From Linnemannia elongata (taxonomy: Eukaryota; Mortierellomycota; Mortierellomycetes; Mortierellales; Mortierellaceae): a DNA stretch of 64,000 nt. The notes beneath the pieces are model-generated. The model did not search any database and was not told where the DNA came from. It was given only the letters and a program-made list of their open reading frames with translations. Position 1 is the first letter of the stretch; each line of letters opens with the position of its first letter. The DNA lies in NCBI GenBank assembly GCA_036320915.1, contig JAXBDG010000010.1, positions 1,674,001 through 1,738,000 on the forward strand, given 5' to 3'. The position numbers were made by a program, and so were the translations under genes. Below, in pieces: positions 24,106 through 34,071 of this stretch.

Positions 24106-26130
24106 TTCGTGCCAAAGAACTAACAGGAACGAACCTTGATGAAGATGATGATGATTATGAAGAGCAGCAAAGGAACTCTTGCTCACGCAACACGAGATCG
24201 AGCCGTCTGGGTAAAAGGCTGTCTTCTTGGCTGGGTTTGGTTTTCATGATCATTTCCTCCACTCTTTTTTTCACCTTATCATCCTATCCTCCCTCCTTGC
24301 TATTCCCTCCCCAATATTTGACGCTGTCGTTGCACATAAGAAAAAATTTTGCAATGGCCCCCTTTCCTGCTGTACCCAGAACCACGTCCTGTAGAGGGAG
24401 TAACACGAACAAGCCGATTGATCGTTGTCTTTTGCAGGTAATTTGCGCTTTCTACTCTTTCCGCACTTTCTATGTTTATTTGTTTACCTGCACCTGGCGT
24501 TTTTGTATTGTTGAAATTCGTATCTTCATCACCAGTACAGTACAGTTGTCTTCGCACTCTCGCGCAAGAGCAGAGCAAACAAACAAACTACAACAACACC
24601 CAACGTGTTCATGGATCCCCTTTCCTTCGCATCTCTTCCTTCTCTTACTCACTACGTTCAATCATTCGTATCAACAAAGGTTTACACGAGGGTGGGTCAT
24701 ATTTTTTTTTTTTTGCCTTTTGTTGAGAGCAAAAGTTTGACTTTTCGAATGCCCAATCAACGGGTAAAGAACAACTCCCTTTGCTAACCATTGAATATTC
24801 AATTGAAACCCATTCGCCATTCATTCAGTGCAATCGTAATCGATCGGACCGAGAAAGAGACAGAGAGGGTAAAAAAAACCCCCATTGACGAGCAATCTAA
24901 ACCCAGTCTCCACCACATGGTAAAGAACCAACTTTCAGCGCCTGTGTGTGTATCTGTGTGCCTGCGGATCAGCAGTTGAGGTGAGCGCAATTCGCAGAGG
25001 ATGAATTATGAGGGAGATAGGAGGAGGAGTCTCACTCCTCTCTCTTTCTGATTCAACTCGTGCCCTGAAGGACCCGCCTAAAATAATAAAAAAAATCATC
25101 CCTCCTCTGTACAAAACTCAGACTTTCATTACTCCTTACTCATCACTCCATAACATCAACCTTGTATGCAACTGCTTTGTAATTGGACCATTGAGATGCC
25201 AAACCGGCTCTCATCTCCCTCTTACGGTCATCGCACTTTCGCATTCTCGACTCTCCCTCTCTCCTCTTGCACTAGTCCCCTCTCGATATCCCCACCTCGC
25301 AACTCTACACATTTCGACCTTTGACCCCCCCGTCCATAGTCACTTTATACCCAAGCTTGGATAATAATTCACCGATTGGGGGTGCGGCGTGTAGGTATCA
25401 ACTTACCAGTACTCAGTCATGCATATGCAGCCAATTTCCCGCCCGTGGACGTTGCTGCAGCTACTTTTACTGATGTCGTTGATGGTCTGTTGGTTTGGTG
25501 CTCTTCCTCGGAGGGAGACAAACATGCAGGCATGCATCATCTCTTTTGTGCTTGGGGGGTTTTTTTGAAACTACGTTTCCCGGACAGACCCCAGACCTGC
25601 ATGGTCCTCCCTTTCTTCCAGTTCCCGGTTCTCGTCACTGCTTTTATGTCCTACTCTCTCTATTTATTTTGATTTCTGACTGTGCTTCCTTCTTATTTTC
25701 GGTTCCTATGGCCAAAGATATATGTACCACGAATGACGAGAGAAAGAGCACAAATGAAGATCACTCTCATTTCTTGGGGAGTTTTTTTTTTGGAGACTTT
25801 TGGCTCGCTCATGGTAAAAGATGATCCGGGTCAGTCCGTCAGCTAATGTCAGTCAACCGGTGGGTCCCTTTTATTCACTTTGTTATGTATCTGCGCGTGC
25901 GTATCTTGCTGTGTTGACAAACTTGACAGGAATAACTGCTCCTTTGCTTTTCGTCACCGACCATGAATTTATCATACTATAACATGGCAAGCAAGTCCAG
26001 CCAAGCGGATCTCATTCCAAATACCCCTCAAAAAGTCATCCATTCCCCTTTCCTCATCTTCCCCGCCCCAGCATCCATTCTCACTCACTAGCTGCTTATA
26101 TTAATCCAAACAGAAAAAAAATATTCCAGA
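23536..26130. other. Intergenic region upstream of 7TM-B
   Basis: The proximal 600 bases are probably the 7TM-B 5' region (GA-rich on plus, CT-rich on the sense strand). A T33 run lies at 24070-24102. The long plus frame at 23994-24740 reads through that run as poly-Phe and is not credible. No gene is supported. Confidence 0.5.
24070..24102. repeat. Homopolymer T33
   Basis: Uninterrupted T run on the plus strand upstream of 7TM gene B. Confidence 0.95.
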
Positions 26131-26596
26131 ATGGCTGAGCTGAGCAAGCAGGAGCTGGGTTGCTATTGGAAGAGTCCAGTCAAGTGGAGTGGAGAGGAGC
26201 GGGCGCCGCTGGAGAAAAAGCAGAAAGAGGGGCTAGGCTATGTAAGCGAGGCCAGACCCCAACCTGGCTGACAAAACCAAACCACAGGGCACGCATGCGT
26301 TAAGGAAAACGAGGGATGAAAGCGGAATGAGCTGGACCGGGGTTAGAAAAACGATAAATAAAAACAAATGCAGGGCTTCTATATGGATGAAAGAGTATGG
26401 TTTTCTAAGTCCTCTTGATTCAAGGTTTGATTTTCTTTGTTCCTCCCCACTATCGTTTTATGGCGTCTATGTTGATCAAGGGAGGTTATGGATTAGACCC
26501 TTGTTCATGGCTTATATATTCCTTTGTTATACCTCGTTTAACAGACCTTCCTTCTATCCGTTTGCTAGGTCAGACGCGATCCATCAGTGGCGCTGA
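26131..26596 (+). CDS. Tentative small two-exon gene, unknown product
   Basis: ATG at 26131 opens a non-repetitive frame (MAELSKQELGCYWKSPVKWS). A GTAAGC donor at 26242, a CTGAC branch-like site and a CAG acceptor at 26285-26287 would define a 46-nt intron. Joining 26131-26241 to 26288-26596 keeps one frame of 139 aa ending in DAIHQWR. If unspliced, the frame is only 46 aa (stop at 26271). The intron is short even for fungi, no domain is recognisable, and another reading frame overlapping the second exon is also open, so this may be chance. Confidence 0.22.
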
Positions 26597-27392
26597 TTGT
26601 ACCTGGATTTCTTTTGATGGAAGAAGTTATGCTTCATGGATCACAAATCGCTGGCACTCTGGGAATCCAAAGCAAAAATCAGGAAGTAGATACAGTGATT
26701 TATTGCCTTTCACTAACTCAACCACCTTTTCTTGCTCTGCGTTACTTTCCCCCTTCCTTCCTCCCCTCCCTTTTCCCCTTCTTTTTCCCTTCATCCATTC
26801 GCCTTTTACCGACGAAAATCAATAAAATATAACTGTCTCTGATACGACACCAAGAGAGCGAACACAGACCTCAAGAATTTATTCTTGTTTTTGCCAACGT
26901 TCAAGCATGAACGATATGAACACAAGTAAAAACACAAATCAAAACTCAAAACCAAAAGCAAACAAAAGCAAACAAAAAATATACATATCATCTCGGTCTC
27001 GAGATGTAACGGATCCATCTTCTCGCTCTCTTACGTTCCTAGAATACCTGATTCCCCTTCATCAAGTGTCACATCCTGACTAACATTTCACCCCGATCGA
27101 CAATTCAAAAATGCAATAGGTGGAAGGAGCAGAAGGTTTGCAATTGCCATGTTGCGAAAAAGTTTGCTTTTTAGTTTTGATGATTGTTTGTTTATTCTTT
27201 TAGGGTTCATAAGAAAAAGAAAAAAAAAGGGTCGGCTAAATTACAGGTGGAGATCGGTAAGTCATAAAAACGTGAGAGAGGACATGTAAGAGGAATGGTC
27301 ATAAGCTAAAAATACAGAAGGGTGTGATGGGTATGCAAAGTCTATAGTACAGGCGTAGAAAAGGGGGAAGGGAAGGCATGATATGTGACTGT
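26597..27392. other. Intergenic: 3' flank of the Cys-rich gene
   Basis: No gene seen. The distal part is probably 3' UTR and flank of the minus-strand gene ending at 27393. Confidence 0.5.
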
Positions 27393-28118
27393 TCAGGCGG
27401 CGGTCAAGATGGAAGACCAGGACCACTTGCGGCGATGAGACTTCTTGCTGGAAGAGGAGGAGGCTGTAGTAGGCGAGGAAGGAGGAGAGGCAGCGGAACG
27501 CTCGTGATCAAGGCTCAATCGCCTCAAAAAGAATCCGCTTTTGGATCCATTGCGAGAAGATGGTGAAGGAGCGGATGCGGTCGAGTGTTCAGAAGAAGCA
27601 ATGGATTCGGGAAGAGAGACTGAGCTGCCCGACCGATGCTTCTGTTCATGAGAAAGGGTTCTGTGAACAGCCTGAGAATGGACGCCCTTGACGAAGCCCA
27701 TGGTCGCCTGGAGAAAGGACTCGGACATGTTCGAGACCACGGTTTTAGACTGCTCGGTCACCTTGAAGAGCGACTTTGTGTTGGACTGCTGCTGCTGCTG
27801 GCGGTAGTGTTGCTTGATGCAGTCGCGGCAGATGCGCTGGACGAATCCGGCACCGTAGCAGTCGTCGCACTCCTTGCGACCGTCGACGCAGAAGATACAA
27901 GAGTTGGAGGAAGAAGGGTCGACGGGGCACATGCCGCAGGGGATGGAGCCCTTGGTGCATTTGCAGCAGCGGTCACGAAGGAACCCCTGGACACACTCGC
28001 GGTGGCCCTTGGCGACACAGGGTTTGACGGACATTTTCTTTGTTGAAGAGGTGGAGGAGAAGGTGGAGGAGATAGTGCTGCGAGCAATTGAGCTAGAGTA
28101 ATTGGTAGTGAGGGTCAT
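27393..28118 (-). CDS. Small Cys-rich and Ser-rich protein, DnaJ-zinc-finger-like core
   Basis: Single exon, 241 aa, from the first in-frame ATG at 28118 (MTLTTNYSSS); the frame further upstream lacks ATG. Residues about 30-95 are densely Cys-rich with repeated CxxC pairs: VKPCVAKGHRECVQGFLRDR, CCKCTKG, IPCGMCP, CIFCVDGRKECDDCYGAG, ICRDC. The GxC/CxGxG style resembles DnaJ-type or RING-like zinc-binding ribbons, but spacing matches none exactly, so zinc binding is inferred. The remainder is Ser/Pro-rich and ends in a basic stretch (KKSHRRKWSWSSIL), with FFLRRLSLDHE, a textbook RRxS site for PKA-like kinases. It lies in the same orientation between 7TM genes B and C; a functional link to them is speculative. 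Confidence 0.8.
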   Translation of the reverse strand: MTLTTNYSSSIARSTISSTFSSTSSTKKMSVKPCVAKGHRECVQGFLRDRCCKCTKGSIPCGMCPVDPSSSNSCIFCVDGRKECDDCYGAGFVQRICRDCIKQHYRQQQQQSNTKSLFKVTEQSKTVVSNMSESFLQATMGFVKGVHSQAVHRTLSHEQKHRSGSSVSLPESIASSEHSTASAPSPSSRNGSKSGFFLRRLSLDHERSAASPPSSPTTASSSSSKKSHRRKWSWSSILTAA

Positions 28119-28596
28119 CTTGTTATCGTTGTTGTTACTGTTGATAATGTTCAATTGAGTGCTAGTAAGGTGTAGCTGTTGTGGCTGTTGCTTTGAGTTG
28201 CTTTGAGTAGTTGTGTTTCTGGATAATGATCTTCAGAACGAGGGGCATCTGGTCTTTATATATAAAAAAAAAAAGATAGAAACGTCCATGGGGTAAAGAA
28301 CGCACAAACCAGTTCCGACTCACCGTTGTTTCGCTTTTAGCATGTGTGCGTTTGTTGTGTGTCTGTCCAACACCGTCATTGTCGACACAAAGAGAACACA
28401 ACAAACAAATTAAACTTGTTTTTTCTTGGCTTGCCAAGAACAGGAAGCGTAAATGATGTCTCTCATCCGTGTAAAATTGTCTCTCCGCCCCCTCTCTTCG
28501 CTTCTTTTTGATCCTTCTGTGCAACACGGCCGGATGTGGAAGGGATAGGGATGGATGAGTGAGCAGCAGCCACTCGGATGAGAGACATGAATTCTC

Positions 28597-28617
28597 TTTT
28601 TTTTTTTTTTTTTTTTT
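28597..28617. repeat. Homopolymer T21
   Basis: Uninterrupted T run on the plus strand. Confidence 0.95.
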
Positions 28618-28909
28618 CATTGATGATTCTCTTGGCACTGCCAAGCAAAAGCCCCGCAGCCAAGGAATTAGGGAGGAGAACGGACAACACAAAGCAAGCT
28701 CATATCACACACATATGGACAAGTAAACACAAAAGAAGCCTCTCTATTCATAGATAGCTTCTTTTTTTTCTTTTTTCTTTTTTCTTTTCTTTTCTTCGAT
28801 CCCAATGCAAAACCCCCCTTCCCCTGCTCGGGCAGATCCTTCTTCTCTGCGCTTAAAGAGAAGGAGAAAAAGAACAACGTGACCAGGTCCCAGTCGATTT
28901 CCTGTTCTG

Positions 28910-28935
28910 TTTTTTTTTTTTTTTTTTTTTTTTTT
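28910..28935. repeat. Homopolymer T26
   Basis: Uninterrupted T run on the plus strand. Confidence 0.95.
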
Positions 28936-29153
28936 CCTTACATCAAGACTAAGCACACCCACATAAACTCGATCGATGCAAGCATGCGCACACTCTCTAG
29001 ATCTTCCTTGTTACCAACCCTGTTCCTCTACCCCTACAGCCAACTCGTGGGTAATTCTTATGCAAAAAGAAGGGTAAACTCTTCCCTTTCCACTTCCCCT
29101 CCACTTGGCACACGCATGAGCTTATGCTTGGCTTTCCTTGGCTTTTCTATGCT

Positions 29154-29155
<2 letters not shown>

Positions 29156-29198
<43 letters not shown>
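29156..29198. repeat. Homopolymer T43
   Basis: Longest homopolymer in the window, on the plus strand 3' of 7TM gene C. A C10-12 tract follows near 29243. Confidence 0.95.
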
Positions 29199-29689
29199 CG
29201 TTCTTTCTCTCTCGTCCGATCAATTCCTTTTGCCTTATCTAACCCCCCCCCCCCCATTCTCCAACAGCCGCATCCTTCAATTCCCTTTCCACGTTTTCTT
29301 CTTTTGCCTTATGTTCACCTTGCTTGGCAACCATCGCAGATACAGGAAAACTTTATTTTTCTTGTCAACCTGATATCTCATGAGTGTGTGTGAGTATAAT
29401 GGGATAGAAAACAGGTATTATTATGCTGGTGGATAGAGCTGCAGGGTGTTTTTTGTGTCAGACAGATCAGGAAATAAAAAAATAAAAAAGTGAGGGAAGA
29501 GGTGCATGTGCACACAAATGAAATGATGCAAGAAAAAAAAAAAGAAACAAATAACAGCAAAAGAGGAAAAACAACAAATTCGTTCCTATGGTAGTTCTCG
29601 CCTACGATTTAAAGAACAGGAATTGGGAGAAGGGGACAAGAAGGATAGATGAGGAGATACGATCGATCGAACAAAAAAAACGGCGAAAT

Positions 29690-31022
29690 TCAAATGACGA
29701 CACGATTTGGGGCGCCATTACTACCATCACCACCGGAACTATTACTATTTTTGTTGCTATTGGTGTTGGTGTTGTTGTTGTTGAGGAAGGGACTTGAATG
29801 GAATTCATCCACATAGGCTTCGACGGTAATATGGGATTCCACGGGTCCAACCTGCTTCTCAGAGAAGGACATCAAATGTGGCGAGACATATCCTCCTCCT
29901 CCCCCATGACCACTACGGTGGACAAAACCACCGCCACCTTGATTCTCATGCCCAGTGTCGTCCATCTGCGAGGCACCTCGGGAAGTGACCCAGTGGATAG
30001 TAATCGCATTCAGCGTCACATCGGCGGTACAACAGGACAGACATACTAGCCCTCGCTCGTTACCCTCAAAGTATACCAATGTGAAAATGTTGGCAGAACT
30101 GAGGAGCAGCGCCATTAGGGCACCAACCAGAGTTCTCCGGGCGACATCACGGAGACGACCCTTGGAGGGACCCTGAAGCATGGATTTGGAACTGACGAGG
30201 GGTCGGATGAAGAGGACGGTCAGCCAGGCGGAGAGGAACATGTCGTAGAGGATGAGGGGGAGGGCGGCTGGGCGGAGGAGGCCGATGTGGCATTCACCGT
30301 TCGGGTTGATTTTGTGGACACGGAAGATGATCATCAAGGCGACGATCACAAGGTACGGGCACATTAATATCAAGTTGACCTTGTACAGCTGTAAGAAGGT
30401 ATGAAAGTAGTGTGGAACGAATGCATTAGGTTATGTAACCTCCACATAGTAACAAAAGCGATCAGGTTCCACTAAAGGAGAAACAAGCTCAATTTACCCA
30501 GAAGTTGGATCGAGTGAGTCCGACAGCGGTGACAACATAAACCTTCTCCATAAGAAAAAGATAGATGATGATCTTGGACCCTGCATAGAGTGCAATGCAG
30601 GTGTAGATGGAAATCACACATGAGACCATGTTATAGTCGTTGGTCTGAACGAGTTGGGTGGCCATGAAGGAGAACATCCACGAGATCAAGTACAGGGCAA
30701 TGACCAGACCACGGGCATAGTTAATGTTGGTCATTCTTGTGCCTGCCGTCTTGCGGCCGAATAGGGTTGACATGAGGGTGATGCATCCCAGAGAGACCAG
30801 CAGTGAGATCGTTTCTGGAGGCGAGGAGGGGGCGAGATGAATTCAAGGAGGGAGGAGGTGAAGAAGTAAGTGATAGTAATGAATTGATGGGGAAGGGGGA
30901 GATAAAAGGGTCCAAAGGTAGGCACGTAAAACGGGAAAGGGGAGAGACTTACCATCAATGTCGGGCACCATCTTTGAATCTGCAGGGACCACAACGCCTC
31001 CGTTCGGAAGTAGTGTTGACAT
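29690..31022 (-). CDS. Seven-transmembrane protein C (tandem paralogue family)
   Basis: Exons 31022-30953, 30814-30498, 30388-29690, 361 aa, with the same phases as A and B and again a 317-nt middle exon. The N-terminal exon is longer (70 nt) and diverged (MSTLLPNGGVVVPADSKMVP). Intron 1 is only 138 nt against 557-609 in A and B. Conserved elements: LFGRKTAG, NYARGLVIALYLISWMFSF, IYLFLMEKVYVVTAVG, LLQGPSKGRLRDVARRTLVG, CTADVTLNAITIHWVTSRG. The TM3-4 junction reads LTRSNFW where A and B have STRRDFF. The tail is Gly/His/Asn-rich with a poly-Asn/Asn-Thr stretch near the C-terminus and the shortened shared motif EKQVGPVESH, VEAYVDEFH. It is the most diverged of the three. Function is unknown; 7TM topology is well supported by hydrophobicity. 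Confidence 0.88.
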
Positions 31023-32661
31023 GTTGGTGTGTGTTGGAGGAGAGGTTAAGGAGACAGAGCGAACAGCTGGAAGTCTGCTTGTGTCTTGGTGCAGTGCAGG
31101 GCGAAGGTGATGTGTTGAGGATAAGAGTTGAAGGAGATGATGGAAAGTGGTGAATGTGAGTGTTAGATTGAGGGGGATACGATTGTTGGTTGTGTGTGTT
31201 TGGGAAGTGAAGATAAGAGCAGCGGGCAGGTTAGGACGTGCAGTCAAAAAGTGACAAGAACGAGTGAGATGTAAGCGTGAACAAAAGGGAAGAGTGAAGT
31301 GAAGGGTGTACGTGAAGGCAGGTATGAGGCAGTTGGTTGCAAGATGGGTGGGAGATGGGAGAAAGGAAAGGTGGTGCGATCGTTCACTTCCTTATTCTTT
31401 TCAAAGGACTTGGAGCGAATGGTGTCTGTATTTATGTGAAATGCTATGCGCACAGCAGCTGGACAACGGCAATGGTCATTTCATTGCAGCAGGGAACACC
31501 AGATTAAGCAAAGGACACACGCTGCGTGGACAAATACACCCAGATCCAGCCCTTCTTAGTCAAATAACCTCCAACGGACAAGTTGCATTGTTCAAATAAC
31601 AAAAAGTTTAGATCCAGACCGCCACGTAACTGTTTGTTATTGTGGTTGTTGTGGCTGTTTAGGCAAATGTATTGCCAATGTTATTGCCCCCCTCCTCCCT
31701 CCTCAACCCTCGACCCATGGTCAATGCCCCCTTCTCCACCCCCCTAATTGAATGCAAAAAGAAAAACATATTTGTCAACGGCTCACCTCAATTTCCCTTA
31801 CTTTCGCTTACTTTGTTACCTCGGAGGGCTATTGATTGAAGCGTGCTCGCGTTTGCGTTTTCTTCTTTTCTTGGAAGTGCGCGAACAGAGGCGAGGGCCG
31901 TAGTCAAGCAGATCAACATTGAGCTCATGTGTTGTCCTCATTCCCATTTTTTTTTCGCTTTATTGCCATTCTTCATCCCCCCCCCTACATCCTTTCTTCC
32001 TCGCTTTTTCACCGCTCGATCGCACTATTTTATTCTGCAGGAATCCTTGGACCAACCATGAACCATGCAACGAAAAATGGTCTAGAAGGAAAACAATACA
32101 CCCAATCCGCCGACTAAGCTCATCTTCCATCCTTCTATCCCCCCTCCCCCCTTCCTCTTCTTTTTTGACATGATCAATTTCAATGGTCGAAAAGCAATAA
32201 CAACAAACCCCTTCCGACCCCCACTCCATTCCCTCCTCCTGAAAACGTGCCAAATTGACCATGTCCCCCAATCTCGGAAGGAGGGAGAGAAAGGAGGGAG
32301 GGGGGGGGGGAAAGTGAAAACCGATCTGTTTTGTCACCCTCCCTTTTCTTCAATGAAAAATGAAATATGCATTATGCATGGCTCTGAAAAAAAAATCATA
32401 AATCACCAACGATAAAAAATGAGGGGTCCGTTCGTTCATGCCGATGACTATTCCTTCCACTTTGTTTGTTCGCTCGAGCCGACCTTCTAATCTAAAAAGT
32501 CCTTGCATTGTGCTCCCTCACTTTGTCTATGTGTTCTTCATCTATTGCCTAAATTTCTGGTCTGAATGTATATTTTTTTGGGGGAGGGTTGGAAAAACGA
32601 AAGTGATAGTTGGTCCAATGCTCTGACATGGAAATGAGACGTGTGGGGAAAGGAAGGAAGG

Positions 32662-32680
32662 TGCATGCATGCATGCATGC
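32662..32680. repeat. Self-complementary (TGCA)n run
   Basis: Palindromic tetranucleotide repeat of alternating purine/pyrimidine steps, able to form a hairpin. No gene context. Confidence 0.85.
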
Positions 32681-33220
32681 GCACGCAGTTGTTGTAATCC
32701 AGTTTTTTTTTAACAGGTCCCTTCCCCCAAAACGCGTATTTCCAGAGCTACTCTTATCCATGACTGTTTCCTAGCATAGTTGTACCTCCCTTTCGACTTT
32801 CACCTTTCTATTTATGGCATCCTTCTACTCGACCCCCCCCTCCCTAATGCAACTCTCCTAAATATCCTTCAGCCAATTCTTTTCATTTGCCTTTAGAGCA
32901 AAAGGAAAACGGAGACAGAGGTAGCAAAAAAAAAAAAAAAAGGGAATCCACTGAAGGGGTCGAAGAAAGAGGATTTGGGGGGCTGGCCACTCAACGACTT
33001 TTTTTTTAAAAAAAAGAAAAAAAGAGGGATGGTGAGGGTTTTTTTTTTTGCTGACGAGCATGGAAAATGTTGAGCAAGAGTATGATCTGAAGGGCTGTGA
33101 ACAAAACTATGTCAAGGCTCCCAAACTTGCATGAACCCGAAAAAAAAATTACAACCCCTGTTCTTGAAACACGAAAAAACAAGGGGACTAACACACCCTT
33201 TCAACTGCCTTTTCCTCCCC

Positions 33221-33257
33221 TTCCTTCCTTCCTTCCTTCCATCCTTCCATCCTTCCT
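33221..33257. repeat. (TTCC)n tetranucleotide repeat, imperfect
   Basis: Tandem TTCC units with interspersed ATCC variants. Confidence 0.85.
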
Positions 33258-34071
33258 TTCTTCTTTGCTTTTCTCCATCCATGCTTACCAAGACCTAGAC
33301 TCTTCGCAAAACAACAAATGAGAAATGTAAGGACGTGTTGCTTTGCAATTTTTCGGACACTCTACTTCTTCTTGTGGCGATGGCCATTGTGCAAAGTATT
33401 TTACTGTCAACCGACCCCCTTACCGACCGTTGAATAATTGGAACAGAAATAGACATACCCCCAATATTTGCGTACCGAGGAGCGAAAGCAGTGAAAGGAG
33501 AAGAAGGAGGGAGAGCGAGATGAGGGGGGGAGGAAGAGTACATGGGGCAAAACAGAGCAGGATAGTCCAGGAAAAGAAGGAGAGTGAAAACACAGCAACT
33601 CTACAGCAAACGCGACCGACCACCACACTTTTTTTATTTTTTATTTTTTTCGTACCAATTGTTTGCTGCCGGTTGAGTTCTAGATGCCTGATGCTATAAC
33701 GAACCCAACTTCAAGGCGGGATGGGGTTTGTCTACCTTTAACTGGTGGCATCAAAGGTCCGATTTGTTTGTCGCATCTAGAGCGATCCTCGCGAGCAGTG
33801 CTTTCATAGTATATCGGATCTAAAACTTGCTTGTTTGTCCACTGGAGCCAAGGGTATGGTTGCTCACTGTTGCTACGCGGATACGGAAGGGTGGAACAGT
33901 TTTTGCGTACGAGAGGTTTTCTTTAATTACACGATGTTGGTATGACTATTACTCCTTTGATTTGGTGTTCGTTCAAGGGTTAAAGGGCATTGGTGTATGG
34001 AAGACATGGTATATTGCGAACTGTCCCCCCCTAGTTCGGACGTTAGTCCCCTGCCCTCCTCAATCCCTCCT

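Larger units (their letters stand above)
28119..29689. other. Intergenic: Cys-rich gene promoter and 7TM-C 3' flank
   Basis: Contains three long T runs (28597-28617, 28910-28935, 29156-29198). Frames crossing them are poly-Phe/poly-Lys artefacts. No gene seen. Confidence 0.55.
31023..34071. other. Intergenic region between 7TM-C and the zinc-ribbon-like protein
   Basis: 5' region of 7TM-C (about 31023-31400) and 3' flank of the gene ending at 34072. Repeats seen: G11 near 32300, (TGCA)n 32662-32680, A15 near 32927, (TTCC)n 33221-33257. A 91-aa plus frame (31324-31599) lies over the 7TM-C promoter; I do not support it. Confidence 0.5.

Noticed and set aside
23994..24740. 248-aa open frame on plus
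   Set aside because: It depends on reading through the T33 run as poly-Phe; the rest is Ser/Phe/Leu-rich with no domain and no consistent splice structure.
31324..31599. 91-aa open frame on plus beginning MRQLVARW
   Set aside because: It lies over the presumed promoter and 5' UTR of 7TM gene C, with no recognisable features and no flanking promoter evidence; probably chance.
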